64,000 bases of DNA from RUG13091 sp045113315 (GCA_045113315.1 JBGUIX010000001.1:62001-126000), one strand, 5' to 3'. Numbered from the stretch's first letter, positions 43,484 to 52,499 are shown. The notes: a model not told the origin generated them from the sequence alone. Translations and numbers: made by a program.

Positions 43484-44944
43484 ATGAGCGAAATTCAAGT
43501 TAAGGATTTAATACTTAATGCGATTAAAAATCGTAAGGTTAATGTTTTAAAAGAATTATTTGAAACAGTACCAACGATCGATATCGCGGAAGTGATGGAT
43601 GACATCGAAGATGTTTCTCTTTTATTATTTCCTTTCCGCGTTATTTCTAGTGAATATACCGGTGAATTATTCGCTGAACTTTCTAGTGAGCAACAAGAAA
43701 AGATTATTAATGCTTTTTCCGATAAAGACTTAATTAAATTATTAGAGGAAAGCTACGCTGACGATATCGTTGATACATTACAAGAATTACCTGCTAACAT
43801 CGTCTCTCGTGTTTTAAGAGTAGCACCTACTGATTTAAGAAAAGATATTAACCAATTATTAAATTACGCAGAAAATACCGCTGGTAGTATCATGACCACT
43901 GAGTTCTTAGAAATGAAGAACACAGTAACGGTGAAAGAAGCCATCTCCACGATTAGAGCCAAAGGTAAAGATGCGGAAACCGTTTATACAATATTTGTTA
44001 GAGATGCCAAAAGAACATTTGTTGGTACCGTCAACTTGGACGACTTAATCTTTGCTAAAGATGATGAAACATTAGATGACATTATGGATCGTGACTTTGT
44101 TTCATGTCATGTTAATGATGACCAAGAAGATGTCGCCAACATGTTCAAACGTTATGACCTTAACGCGATGGCGGTATTAAATAAAGAAGATAAAATTGTC
44201 GGTATCATCACCATCGATGACGTCGTTGATATTATCGTTGAAGAAGCTAACGAAGACGTTGCTGCTTTAAGCCACGTTGCTCCATTAGAAGACTCATATC
44301 TCGATACACCAGCATGGCGTATGGCGGTTAAATGTATCCCTTGGATTATCATTCTTATTATTCTTGGAACATTTACCACTATGGCCTTAGATAGAATCGA
44401 AAAAACCGCAATTTTCACCTTAATTCCTGTTTTAATCTCCTTTGTTCCTACTTTAATGGATACAGGAGGAAACACAGGCGGACAGACAATCGCCCTAATG
44501 ATTCGTGGGTTAGGAACAAAAGAATTTGGACCCAAAGATTTCTTAAGAATTATCGGTAAAGAAGCTCTTACCGCTTTAATCGTTGCGGCATGTGTTGGAG
44601 TCTTTGGATTTATTTGGTTTACTGTCGAACAATATACAGGTATTGTTACCAATGAAAAATTATTCGTTGATGGTGTTGCGGCAACTATATGGAATGGAAA
44701 ATGTTGGACTGGTCAATTCGCTAGTCAAACATTAGCGATCTCTGGTATCGTTGCTTCCACTTTATTTGTTGGTTCTTTCTTATCAAAATGTGTGGCCGTC
44801 ATGCTTCCTTTAGGAGTTGCGGCTTTAAAGAAAGATCCCGCTATCGTCGCTCAACCAATTTTAACTACTGTTGTAGATGTTGTTAGCTTAATTGCTTATC
44901 TATTAATTGCCTTAGGGGCAAGTCACCTATTTGGTATATTCTAA
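43484..44944 (+). CDS. mgtE: Magnesium transporter MgtE
   Basis: 486 residues. The N-terminal MgtE_N helical domain is followed by two CBS domains (about 140-255: TAGSIMTTEFLEM, VGIITIDDVVDII), and a five-helix membrane part with the pore signature PVLISFVPTLMDTGGNTGGQT. It is a Mg2+ channel gated by cytosolic Mg2+. No M-box riboswitch is seen in the 140-base leader. GAGGAAAG precedes the ATG. It is followed by a GtrA-like gene overlapping at TAATG. Confidence 0.95.
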   Translation: MSEIQVKDLILNAIKNRKVNVLKELFETVPTIDIAEVMDDIEDVSLLLFPFRVISSEYTGELFAELSSEQQEKIINAFSDKDLIKLLEESYADDIVDTLQELPANIVSRVLRVAPTDLRKDINQLLNYAENTAGSIMTTEFLEMKNTVTVKEAISTIRAKGKDAETVYTIFVRDAKRTFVGTVNLDDLIFAKDDETLDDIMDRDFVSCHVNDDQEDVANMFKRYDLNAMAVLNKEDKIVGIITIDDVVDIIVEEANEDVAALSHVAPLEDSYLDTPAWRMAVKCIPWIIILIILGTFTTMALDRIEKTAIFTLIPVLISFVPTLMDTGGNTGGQTIALMIRGLGTKEFGPKDFLRIIGKEALTALIVAACVGVFGFIWFTVEQYTGIVTNEKLFVDGVAATIWNGKCWTGQFASQTLAISGIVASTLFVGSFLSKCVAVMLPLGVAALKKDPAIVAQPILTTVVDVVSLIAYLLIALGASHLFGIF

Positions 44945-45474
44945 TGACTGATAAAAAAACTAGCCGTAAATGGGAACTGATCCGCTTTTTAATATGTGGT
45001 GTTGCTGCCGCATTAACGGATTATCTTTTTAGCCAATTAGCGGTTTTGTTATTTCATAACGCTTTACCACAAATATGGGTCACCATTATTTCTACCGCTA
45101 TCGGATTTATCTTTGGGGTAATTGTTAATTATTTAATCTCCACATTTTGGGTATATCAAAATGTCGATAAAGATATCAAAACTAAATCAAAATTATTTAT
45201 CACTTGGTTTGTAGTTCTTTCTTTAGCGGCGATGCTATTAAGCATAGGTGCGATGCTATTATGTAACTTAGTTATTACTTCCATCTGGGGTATAGAAAAT
45301 AGTATCGTCAATATTTCCGTTATGGAACTAATGAAAGAAAACGGCATTAAATTCTTAACTACATTTATCTTCTGGGCTTATTTCTTCTCATTCTGCATTA
45401 AAACTATTGTTGGTTTAGTTTTTAATTATTTCACTAGAAAATATATTCTTTATAAAGAACCGAAAAACTCCTAG
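44944..45474 (+). CDS. GtrA-like membrane protein
   Basis: 176 residues with four membrane helices and the GtrA/DPMS-like pattern (FLICGVAAALTDYLFSQLAVL, FIFGVIVNYLISTFWVY, IVGLVFNYFTRKYILY). GtrA proteins are thought to flip polyprenyl-linked sugars for cell-surface glycosylation. It starts on the last base of the mgtE stop codon, so it is translationally coupled; no functional link with magnesium uptake is evident. Confidence 0.85.
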   Translation: MTDKKTSRKWELIRFLICGVAAALTDYLFSQLAVLLFHNALPQIWVTIISTAIGFIFGVIVNYLISTFWVYQNVDKDIKTKSKLFITWFVVLSLAAMLLSIGAMLLCNLVITSIWGIENSIVNISVMELMKENGIKFLTTFIFWAYFFSFCIKTIVGLVFNYFTRKYILYKEPKNS

Positions 45475-45543
45475 TTTCTTAAAAATAAGAAATATTCTTG
45501 TCTTTTAACTTTAATTTACATACAATTAACAAGCAACTTAGTT

Positions 45544-45628
45544 GCGCGAGTGGCGGAATTGGTAGACGCGTACGTTTGAGGGGCGTATTGGTATCCCAGT
45601 GTGAGTTCGATTCTCATCTCGCGCACCA
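45544..45628 (+). tRNA. tRNA-Leu (anticodon GAG)
   Basis: Acceptor GCGCGAG pairs with CTCGCGC; anticodon arm TACGT-TTGAGGG-GCGTA gives GAG; a long variable arm as in leucine tRNAs; T arm GAGTTCGATTCTC; CCA encoded at 45626-45628. Confidence 0.96.
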
Positions 45629-45638
45629 AATGATAATA

Positions 45639-45659
45639 ACGACCATAGGTCGTTTTTTA
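45639..45659 (+). terminator. Terminator after tRNA-Leu
   Basis: ACGACC-ATA-GGTCGT followed by T6. Confidence 0.88.
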
Positions 45660-45666
45660 TTTGTAA

Positions 45667-45716
45667 ATGACATTTTGGCATATTGTTTAAAATTATTCAT
45701 GTCATTTTGGCATATT
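45667..45716 (+). promoter_or_regulatory. Repeated operator upstream of the toxin-antitoxin pair
   Basis: Two copies of ATG(A/T)CATTTTGGCATATT, at 45667-45684 and 45699-45716, differ at one of 18 positions and are 32 bases (about three helical turns) apart. Each holds two TGNCAT half-sites 8 bases apart. They end 4 bases before the -35 box, a fitting place for autoregulation by the HTH-bearing antitoxin. Confidence 0.65.
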
Positions 45717-45720
45717 TTCG

Positions 45721-45749
45721 TTGAAGTGTTATCTTTTTCCTTTTATTAT
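45721..45749 (+). promoter_or_regulatory. Promoter of the toxin-antitoxin pair
   Basis: TTGAAG (45721-45726), 17 bases, TATTAT (45744-45749); the ATG is at 45767. Confidence 0.7.
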
Positions 45750-45766
45750 AGAAGTGGTTAAAATTT

Positions 45767-46246
45767 ATGAATTTACTAGAAACAAGGAATCAATATCACT
45801 TATCTCAGCAAAAAGCAGCTTATGCTATTGGGGTCCCTCTTAGAACTTATATTCGTTATGAAAATGATTGTAATTATGGAAGCCCTCTTAAACGTAAAAC
45901 AATGATCGACATTTTAAATGAAAAATTTGAGATAACTGAAGAAAAAGGGCTTCTTTCAATTGATATAATCAAAAGCAAATTAACAATGCTTTTTAATAGC
46001 AAATATAAAGATAAAATTTCATTTTGTTATTTATTCGGTAGTTACGCAAAAGGATACGCAAACGAAAAAAGCGATGTAGATTTATGTGTATCCACTTCTT
46101 TGACTGGTTTAGAATTTGTGGGATTAATTGAATCGATTAGAAATGTTTTAAGTAAAAAAGTCGATTTAATTCGATTTAATACATTAAACAACAACTTAGA
46201 ATTAATAAATGAAATTATGAAGGATGGTATAAGAATCTATGGATAA
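45767..46246 (+). CDS. mntA: MntA-type antitoxin: HTH fused to minimal nucleotidyltransferase
   Basis: 159 residues. The first ~60 form an XRE-like helix-turn-helix (LSQQKAAYAIGVPLRTYIRYEN). The rest is a minimal nucleotidyltransferase with the exact GS-x10-DxD motif (GSYAKGYANEKSDVDL) of MntA antitoxins, which AMPylate a tyrosine of their HEPN toxin partner. It overlaps the toxin gene by 8 bases. Fusion of the DNA-binding part suggests that it represses its own promoter through the upstream repeats. It lies just after a tRNA gene, a common site for mobile cargo, but no attachment repeat was found. Confidence 0.9.
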   Translation: MNLLETRNQYHLSQQKAAYAIGVPLRTYIRYENDCNYGSPLKRKTMIDILNEKFEITEEKGLLSIDIIKSKLTMLFNSKYKDKISFCYLFGSYAKGYANEKSDVDLCVSTSLTGLEFVGLIESIRNVLSKKVDLIRFNTLNNNLELINEIMKDGIRIYG

Positions 46247-46574
46247 TATCAAAAATGATCATTATTATGCCCAAAAAGCCTTGGATAATATTTTGGTTAT
46301 ACAAAAATATATTAATGATAAGTCATATGATGATTTTATGAATGATGACGAACTTATCGATGCTATTATGTTTAGACTAGTTCAGTTAATAGAAAACATC
46401 AAAAACATTTCACCTGAATTTAAAGGTCAAAACAGCAATATTCCATGGGGAAAAATTATGGGTTTTAGAAACGGTATCGTCCACGAATATGGTAGAACAG
46501 ATTATCACGTTGTTTATGAAACCATAACTCAAGATTTAGATGTACTACTGGATGTCTTTAAAAATCTACTCTAA
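46239..46574 (+). CDS. hepT: HepT-type HEPN toxin
   Basis: 111 residues, all-helical HEPN/DUF86 protein. The RNase motif R-x4-H-x-Y is RNGIVHEY, in which the Tyr is the residue AMPylated by MntA in studied systems. It is expected to cut RNA when free of the antitoxin. It begins inside the end of the mntA gene. Confidence 0.9.
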   Translation: MDNIKNDHYYAQKALDNILVIQKYINDKSYDDFMNDDELIDAIMFRLVQLIENIKNISPEFKGQNSNIPWGKIMGFRNGIVHEYGRTDYHVVYETITQDLDVLLDVFKNLL

Positions 46575-46674
46575 ATTCTCTAAATACCATTTATTTTAAT
46601 AAAATACTTGCATTAAATAGTCATTATGACTTTAAATTATTAAGTAAGAATTTAAACTTATTGAGGTCTTAAAT

Positions 46675-47151
46675 ATGAAAAAATATCTAAAATTAGTCTC
46701 CGCTTTAATGGCGGTTGTCGCTGTCATCATGATGTTCTTCACACAAGTGACTGTCGAATGGATTTCCGGTACTAAAGAAGTTATTGGTGTATCTGCTTTA
46801 GTGGGTGGTAAATTCCCACACTTAGGCACCACTATTAACGGTGTTGGTTCAGGTTTAGCCGGTTATATCTTAGTTGGCGTTGCCGCTTTAATTTTATTAG
46901 CCGCTGCTTTAGTTCCATATTTCAATGAACACGATATCTTAGCTGCTGTTGTTACAGGATTAGCCGTTATCTTATTAATTATCGGTGTTATTTTCTTATT
47001 CTTAATCCGTAAGAACTTTGCTTCCGCTAACGGCATTGCTAACGGTGCTAAAGTTTATGTCGGATGGGCCGCTATTACCGCTGGATGTTTAGGATCAGTT
47101 TCCGCTTTATTAGGTTCCATCGGTGTGGTCATGGATGTTGCTAATAGCTAA
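46675..47151 (+). CDS. Four-helix membrane protein of unknown function
   Basis: 158 residues, family not recognised. Four hydrophobic segments, at about 5-25, 58-82, 88-112 and 128-152, with a short outer loop rich in Gly (GGKFPHLGTTINGVGSGLAG). Small residues are frequent and Cys is rare. It is a single gene with GAGG before the ATG, followed by a bidirectional terminator. Confidence 0.75.
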   Translation: MKKYLKLVSALMAVVAVIMMFFTQVTVEWISGTKEVIGVSALVGGKFPHLGTTINGVGSGLAGYILVGVAALILLAAALVPYFNEHDILAAVVTGLAVILLIIGVIFLFLIRKNFASANGIANGAKVYVGWAAITAGCLGSVSALLGSIGVVMDVANS

Positions 47152-47169
47152 TTAACTAGTTGATTAATA

Positions 47170-47206
47170 AAAAATCTCTTCCGTAATAATTGGGAGAGAT
47201 TTTTAT
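47170..47206. terminator. Bidirectional terminator
   Basis: AAAATCTCTTCC and GGGAGAGATTTT pair with one G-U, flanked by A and T runs, between convergent genes. Confidence 0.88.
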
Positions 47207-47219
47207 TTGCCTAATATTA

Positions 47220-48932
47220 TTAGAATTTAGAGGTGTCAAATTCTTTTAATAATTTTTCTAATGGTTTAATGACTTTTGCAACATTACCATCTTCAAATGG
47301 ATTTCTTAAATGGTTATGTTCGAGCAATCCCACGAATGGAGCTTGTCCACCGAATTTACATAATTTGATGTATTTCTTCCAAGCTTTTTCATGGTTCTTT
47401 CTCATTTCCACGAGGAATTGGAATGCACACACTTGCGCGAGCGTATAATCAATATAATAAAATGGTGTTCCAAAGATATGTGATTGTCTCATCCAATAAG
47501 CGCCATGAGCGAATGTTGGAGTGTCATCATATTTCTTATGAGGAGTATATTTTTCTTCTAAACTTCTCCAATAAGCACATCTTTCTTGATGGCTAGCATT
47601 TGGATGTTCATAAACCCAGTGTTGGAATTCATCAACGGTTATACCATATGGTAAGAATTCAATGGCATCAGATAAATGCATATATCTATATTTATCAGCG
47701 TCTTTTCCAAAGAATTTTTCCATATATGGCCAAGCGAAGAATTCCATACTCATGGAATGAATTTCACAAGATTCTAATGTTGGGTTTTGGTATTCAGGAA
47801 TCTTAATTGGGAAAGATAAATATGCTTGTAAAGCATGTCCACCTTCATGACACAAAACATTAACATCACCATCAGTGCCGTTAAAGTTAGAGAAGATGAA
47901 TGGAGCTTTATAAAGTGGGAACTGAGTACAATATCCACCTGGAGCTTTACCTTTCCTAGCTTCTAAATCCATGAGGTCATGTTTCATCATGAATTCAAAG
48001 AATTCTTTACTTTCTGGACCTAAATCAGAATACATTTCATGAGCGACATTCACTAAGAATTTCGCATCACCCGCTGGTTTTGGATTACCAGATTTGAATT
48101 TTAAATTGTAGTCGTAATTTTTTGGATCTTTGATACCAAGCTCTTTCATCTGTTTCTTATATAGCTTTTGAGCAACAGGCACAACAGTAGCGGCAATCTG
48201 TTCACGATACCCTTTGACCATCTTCGCGTTATAATCCATTCTACCTAAACGGAGATAGCCTAAATCAACGAAGTTTTTATAACCGAGTTTCTTCGCCATT
48301 GAATCTCTTAAATGGACTAATTCATCATAGATGGCACCAATTTTTTCTTCGTGTTCACCAAGCCATTTATCCATCGCTTGAGAAGCTTCTTTTCTTGTTT
48401 CACGATCAACGTCTTGGCAGTATTTACCAATTTGAGAAAGATTTAAAACCTCACCACGGAAAGGAATTTCCGCTCCACCTAAAATGGAATCGTATTCACT
48501 AACTAATTTATTCTCTTTAATTAATTCTGGAATGATCTTTTCATCAAATGACTTTAATGAAGCATCCATCATTTGGAAATAGTATTTACCATATTTTTTC
48601 TCTAATTCTTTTCTATATTTTGCCTTTGTTAAAATCTTCGCAAATTTATTGGAATAATTCGAAATAATTGGTGATAGTTCATCGCATCTATCTTGAGCTT
48701 TCTTATAAGCAGGATTTCTTGTATCGCAAGAATAACGAACATAGATAATGTTCATATCATTGCTTAACTGTGTCATGTATTTATTCCAGTGTTTGATCGC
48801 TAAGTTTGCCGTTAGCGCACTACCACACTCTTCTAAATCACTAATTAAAGACTCTAATTTATTAACAATTCTTTTCTCACTAGGAACGTTAAGAGGAAAG
48901 TCTTCAAACTTCATATCTAATTCATATTTCAT
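47220..48932 (-). CDS. pepF: Oligoendopeptidase F, M3 family
   Basis: 570 residues. Zinc metallopeptidase of the PepF/M3B type: the active site is LCHEGGHALQAYLSF (HExxH), with the third ligand Glu in ESCEIHSMSMEF downstream. The N-terminal ~200 residues are the helical PepF_N-like domain. It degrades peptides of about 7-17 residues in the cytosol. No signal peptide. GAAGGAG precedes the ATG. Confidence 0.94.
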   Translation of the reverse strand: MKYELDMKFEDFPLNVPSEKRIVNKLESLISDLEECGSALTANLAIKHWNKYMTQLSNDMNIIYVRYSCDTRNPAYKKAQDRCDELSPIISNYSNKFAKILTKAKYRKELEKKYGKYYFQMMDASLKSFDEKIIPELIKENKLVSEYDSILGGAEIPFRGEVLNLSQIGKYCQDVDRETRKEASQAMDKWLGEHEEKIGAIYDELVHLRDSMAKKLGYKNFVDLGYLRLGRMDYNAKMVKGYREQIAATVVPVAQKLYKKQMKELGIKDPKNYDYNLKFKSGNPKPAGDAKFLVNVAHEMYSDLGPESKEFFEFMMKHDLMDLEARKGKAPGGYCTQFPLYKAPFIFSNFNGTDGDVNVLCHEGGHALQAYLSFPIKIPEYQNPTLESCEIHSMSMEFFAWPYMEKFFGKDADKYRYMHLSDAIEFLPYGITVDEFQHWVYEHPNASHQERCAYWRSLEEKYTPHKKYDDTPTFAHGAYWMRQSHIFGTPFYYIDYTLAQVCAFQFLVEMRKNHEKAWKKYIKLCKFGGQAPFVGLLEHNHLRNPFEDGNVAKVIKPLEKLLKEFDTSKF

Positions 48933-48994
48933 AAAAAATCTCCTTCGAACTGCTTTATTTTATATAAATTAAAATCATCTCACAAGCATTATAC

Positions 48995-49525
48995 TTACGA
49001 GATGATTTCTTTTTTCTGAAACTTCAATAATTTAAAGATAAATCGACAAGGTAGGAAACTGATCCAATAGTTATAACCTAATACATCAGCGTTATACATT
49101 GCGACATTACTTCGATACATGTAATCCGCTTGATCAATGTTATTTTTTGAAACTACAAATTCGTAGTTATTCTTTAGATCGATATGTGAATTAGTGGCGA
49201 ATAATATTTCGTCCTTTAGGTAGGATAATGAATTCTTGCTTTTAGTAAATATTGTGGAACCAGGTTCATCGAAGTCTTTTTCACCAATTTGGCCTAAAAC
49301 TTCAAATAATTCTGGTTTAATTTCGACCCCTGACTGTTTGCTAACCGAATAGATTCTTTTCATGTTTTCAAACTTAGTATATAGGATAACCGACATTCCT
49401 CTTTTATGCTTTCTAAATATCGTTGAATAAGAGACGACAAAAATGACGTCGACAAGTAATAATAACAACCAAAATCCGGCGAGAGATCCAATGACAATTA
49501 AAGTAACTCTTAAAGCTTCAGGCAT
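48995..49525 (-). CDS. LemA-like membrane protein
   Basis: 176 residues. One N-terminal membrane helix (VTLIVIGSLAGFWLLLLLVDVIFVV) and a soluble helical part. The C-terminal YRSNVAMYNADVLGYNYWISFLPCRF resembles the YN..v..YN..i..fP signature of LemA proteins; the family assignment is tentative. The function of LemA proteins is unclear. AAAGGA precedes the ATG; it is a single gene divergent from the next one. Confidence 0.6.
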   Translation of the reverse strand: MPEALRVTLIVIGSLAGFWLLLLLVDVIFVVSYSTIFRKHKRGMSVILYTKFENMKRIYSVSKQSGVEIKPELFEVLGQIGEKDFDEPGSTIFTKSKNSLSYLKDEILFATNSHIDLKNNYEFVVSKNNIDQADYMYRSNVAMYNADVLGYNYWISFLPCRFIFKLLKFQKKEIIS

Positions 49526-49599
49526 CTTTTTATCCTTTACTAGATAATCTTAATTTTTGTAAGGACAAAATACAAGATTTTGTTAGAAACTTGTTCAAT

Positions 49600-49628
49600 T
49601 TGCTAATAATATCTTTTTGTGATATTAT
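49600..49628 (+). promoter_or_regulatory. Promoter of the plus-strand HAD gene
   Basis: TTGCTA (49600-49605), 17 bases, TATTAT (49623-49628) with extended TGA. Confidence 0.65.
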
Positions 49629-49646
49629 TTCAAGCGAGGTAAATTT

Positions 49647-50480
49647 ATGGCAAAACAACCTATTATCGCTATCATGTACGATTTTGATAAAACATTATCC
49701 ACTACTGATATGCAAAATTATGACTTTATTCCTAATTTAGGAATGACTCCTGCGGAATTCTGGGGAGCCACCACTGAATTCACCGAAAAGACCGGTGTGG
49801 AAAGAATCTTATCTTACATGTATATGATGATTCAGAAAGCCAAAGAAAAAGATATCAAGATTACTAGAGAATATCTTCGTGAATGTGGTAAAAACATCAA
49901 ATTCTACCCAGGCGTTTCTACTTGGTTTAATAGAATCAATAAATACGGTGAAGAAAAAGGCGTTAAAGTAGAACACTATCTAGTTAGTTCTGGCACTATG
50001 GAAATCGTCGAAGGATGTTCAATCTTCAATCACTTCACGAAAGCTTGGGGTTGTGAATACTACTATAACGAAGAGGGTGAGCCAATCTGGCCAAAACTCG
50101 CTATCAACTACACCCAAAAAACTCAATTCTTCTTTAGAATTTCTAAAGGAGTTGTTGATGATAAAGATGATAATTCCGTTAATGAAAAGAATCGTAATAG
50201 AAGAATTCCATATCAAAACATCATCTATATGGGTGACGGAATGACCGATGTCGCTTGTATGACATTAGTGAAACATAACGATGGCACTAGTATTGCGATC
50301 TATCCAGAAAAAGAAAGTGATAAAGTTAGAAACTTATACACTGATGGCAGATGTAACTTTATGTGCCGTGCCGATTATAGCGCAGGCAGCGATCTCGAAT
50401 CAGTAGTGAAACTTATCATAGATAAGGTTGCTATGCTTCATCAAATTGAAGATCGTGAGAAAAAATTAGCGAATAAATAA
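49647..50480 (+). CDS. HAD-family phosphatase, phosphoserine-phosphatase-like
   Basis: 277 residues. Motif I is IMYDFDKTLSTTD; motif II the Ser in YLVSSGTMEIVEG; motif IV YMGDGMTDVACM. The helical cap after motif I fits the SerB-like subclass I. The substrate is unknown, and the protein is longer than SerB itself. GAGG precedes the ATG. A terminator follows. Confidence 0.85.
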   Translation: MAKQPIIAIMYDFDKTLSTTDMQNYDFIPNLGMTPAEFWGATTEFTEKTGVERILSYMYMMIQKAKEKDIKITREYLRECGKNIKFYPGVSTWFNRINKYGEEKGVKVEHYLVSSGTMEIVEGCSIFNHFTKAWGCEYYYNEEGEPIWPKLAINYTQKTQFFFRISKGVVDDKDDNSVNEKNRNRRIPYQNIIYMGDGMTDVACMTLVKHNDGTSIAIYPEKESDKVRNLYTDGRCNFMCRADYSAGSDLESVVKLIIDKVAMLHQIEDREKKLANK

Positions 50481-50485
50481 TCATG

Positions 50486-50510
50486 AAAGGTAGTTATTGC
50501 TACCTTTTTT
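50486..50510 (+). terminator. Terminator after the HAD gene
   Basis: AAGGTAG-TTATTG-CTACCTT followed by T5. Confidence 0.9.
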
Positions 50511-50547
50511 ATTTGATAAATGCTAATATTATTTTTGGTCGGTAAAT

Positions 50548-50916
50548 ATGAAGTACGAAGTTGGACAAGATATCATCGGTACAGTAATTAACGTCAAACC
50601 CTATGCTTTATTTATGGAATTTGAAGATGGGGTCACTGGTTTATTACACATTTCAGAAATATCTGATTCTTTTATTCGTGATATCGAAAAATTTGGCACG
50701 ATTGGTGATAAGCTTAAAGTCCGTGTTGTTTCAATCGATGAAAATAACGGGTTTTTAAGAGTCTCTTATAAACAAATTCCAAAAGAAGAATCTTATTCCA
50801 CTCACACTAATGAAGTTAGAAAAGCTTTAGAAGCAAGTGAAGAAGAATTCCAACCTCTAGCCGAAAAATTACCAGAATGGATTGAAAAAACTTTGAAAGA
50901 AGCAAAAGGAAAATAA
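50548..50916 (+). CDS. S1 RNA-binding domain protein (GSP13/YabR-like)
   Basis: 122 residues. Residues 1-72 are an S1 domain: VGQDIIGTVINVKPYALFMEFEDGVTGLLHISEISDSFI. The C-terminal 50 residues are charged and flexible. Similar small proteins bind ribosomes or RNA under stress (YugI/GSP13, YabR). It ends 2 bases before pgi, so they are co-transcribed. A TATTAT box lies 15 bases before the ATG, leaving little room for a ribosome site. Confidence 0.85.
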   Translation: MKYEVGQDIIGTVINVKPYALFMEFEDGVTGLLHISEISDSFIRDIEKFGTIGDKLKVRVVSIDENNGFLRVSYKQIPKEESYSTHTNEVRKALEASEEEFQPLAEKLPEWIEKTLKEAKGK

Positions 50917-50918
50917 AT

Positions 50919-52196
50919 ATGAAATTACAACTTAACAATCAAATGAATGAAGAAATTATTTCTTCTTATCAAAAAGATGTCGAACGCATCAACAAGATGA
51001 TCAATGAAAAAAGTGGTCCAGGAAATGACTACTTAGGTTGGGCGGATTGGCCAATTAATTACGATAAAGAAGAATTAGAAAGAATCAAAAAAGACGCTAA
51101 ATATGTTAGAGACAACTTTGATATTTTAGTGGTCTGTGGAATCGGTGGTTCTTATCTAGGTGCAAGAGCGGCTTTAGAAGCTCTTAACGGTTTAAAAAGC
51201 GATGACAAATTAGAAGTCATCTTTATGGGTCAAACTTTCTCTCCTAATTACGTCGCTCAAGTCATGAATTACCTTAAAGGTAAAAATTTCGCTATTAACG
51301 TCATTTCCAAAAGTGGCACCACTACCGAAACTAGTATTTCTTTTAGACTTTTAAAAGAACTATTAGAAAAACAAGTCGGTAAAGAAAAAGCGAGAAAAGC
51401 GATCTATGCCACTACCGATAAAGAAAAAGGTGCTTTAAAAACCTTATGTAATCAAGAAGGATATGCCACCTATGTTTTACCAAGTGATATCGGTGGTAGA
51501 TATAGTGTTTTAACTGCCGTCGGTTTATTCCCATTAGCCGCAGCGGGTATTGATATACAAGCTATGCTTGATGGAGCCAAAGAAGCGAGAGAAGCTTATA
51601 ACTCCACTGATTTAAAAACCAATTTATGTTACCGCTATGCGGTTACTCGTGACTATATGTTAAGACATGGTAAACCAGTGGAAATGTATGTCACTTATGA
51701 ACCTCAAATGAGCCAAATTAGTGAATGGCTAAAACAATTATTCGGTGAATCTGAAGGCAAAGAAAAGAAGGGACTATTCCCCGCTTCCGCCACCTTCTCT
51801 ACTGACTTACATTCATTAGGTCAATTTATTCAAGATGGTACACCACTTTTATTTGAAACAATCATCAATGTTATTAATCCAAAACAAGATATCGAAATCC
51901 CACATGATGATGAAGATTTAGATGGATTAAATTATTTAGAAGGCAAAGACTTAGCCTTTGTTAATCAAAAAGCTTTTGAAGGAACACTTAAAGCCCATGT
52001 TGAAGATGGAAAAGTTCCATGTAATGTTATCTATTTAGATAAATTAGACGAAAAGACCTTAGGCCATCTCTTCTATTTCTACATGAGAGCTTGTGCGATG
52101 TCCGCGTATTTATTAGACATTAATCCATTTAACCAACCAGGTGTGGAAATCTATAAGAAAAACATGTTCCACCTCCTTGGAAAAAAGGGTTATTAA
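50919..52196 (+). CDS. pgi: Glucose-6-phosphate isomerase
   Basis: 425 residues, slightly shorter than usual (about 450). Motifs: VCGIGGSYLGARAALEAL, VISKSGTTTETSISFRLLKE (sugar-phosphate SIS site), GGRYSVLTAVGLFPLAAAGI and the C-terminal NPFNQPGVEIYKKNM. It interconverts glucose-6-P and fructose-6-P, linking glycolysis with the sugar supply for the polysaccharide genes. AAGGAAAA precedes the ATG. Confidence 0.97.
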   Translation: MKLQLNNQMNEEIISSYQKDVERINKMINEKSGPGNDYLGWADWPINYDKEELERIKKDAKYVRDNFDILVVCGIGGSYLGARAALEALNGLKSDDKLEVIFMGQTFSPNYVAQVMNYLKGKNFAINVISKSGTTTETSISFRLLKELLEKQVGKEKARKAIYATTDKEKGALKTLCNQEGYATYVLPSDIGGRYSVLTAVGLFPLAAAGIDIQAMLDGAKEAREAYNSTDLKTNLCYRYAVTRDYMLRHGKPVEMYVTYEPQMSQISEWLKQLFGESEGKEKKGLFPASATFSTDLHSLGQFIQDGTPLLFETIINVINPKQDIEIPHDDEDLDGLNYLEGKDLAFVNQKAFEGTLKAHVEDGKVPCNVIYLDKLDEKTLGHLFYFYMRACAMSAYLLDINPFNQPGVEIYKKNMFHLLGKKGY

Positions 52197-52220
52197 TTGA
52201 AAATTAGAACCTCAAAAAAG

Positions 52221-52245
52221 AACGCTCAAAAATTGGGCGTTTTTT
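52221..52245 (+). terminator. Terminator after pgi
   Basis: AACGCTC and GGGCGTT pair (one G-U) around AAAAATT, followed by T-run. Confidence 0.9.
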
Positions 52246-52248
52246 CAA

Positions 52249-52278
52249 TTGACTACTAATATTTATAAGTGATATATT
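52249..52278 (+). promoter_or_regulatory. Promoter of the tRNA array
   Basis: TTGACT (52249-52254), 18 bases, TATATT (52273-52278) with extended TGA. The leader holds two copies of AAGCGCATATT (52283-52293, 52299-52309), 16 bases apart. Confidence 0.75.
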
Positions 52279-52315
52279 ATTTAAGCGCATATTTTTGTAA
52301 GCGCATATTCCAGTT

Positions 52316-52391
52316 GGATGCTTAGCTCAGCTGGGAGAGCATCGCCTTTACACGGCGGAGGTCGGCGGTTCGATCCCGTCAGCATCCACCA
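52316..52391 (+). tRNA. tRNA-Val (anticodon TAC)
   Basis: GGATGCT/AGCATCC acceptor stem, anticodon arm TCGCC-TTTACAC-GGCGG, CCA encoded. First of five tRNAs. Confidence 0.96.
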
Positions 52392-52414
52392 TAAAGGTTG
52401 CAAAACTACCCGCT

Positions 52415-52499
52415 GGGAGGGTAGCGAAGTGGCTAAACGCGGCAGACTGTAAATCTGTTACCTCCGGTTTCGGCAGTTCGAATCTGCCCCCTCCCACCA
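52415..52499 (+). tRNA. tRNA-Tyr (anticodon GTA)
   Basis: GGGAGGG/CCCTCCC acceptor stem, anticodon arm GCAGA-CTGTAAA-TCTGT, long variable arm, CCA encoded. Confidence 0.96.

Noticed and set aside
45498..45761. An 87-residue plus-strand open frame
   Set aside because: It runs straight through tRNA-Leu and its terminator; the translation is an artefact.
45544..46600. Possible genomic island at tRNA-Leu carrying the toxin-antitoxin pair
   Set aside because: No integrase, and no copy of the tRNA 3' end was found downstream of hepT.
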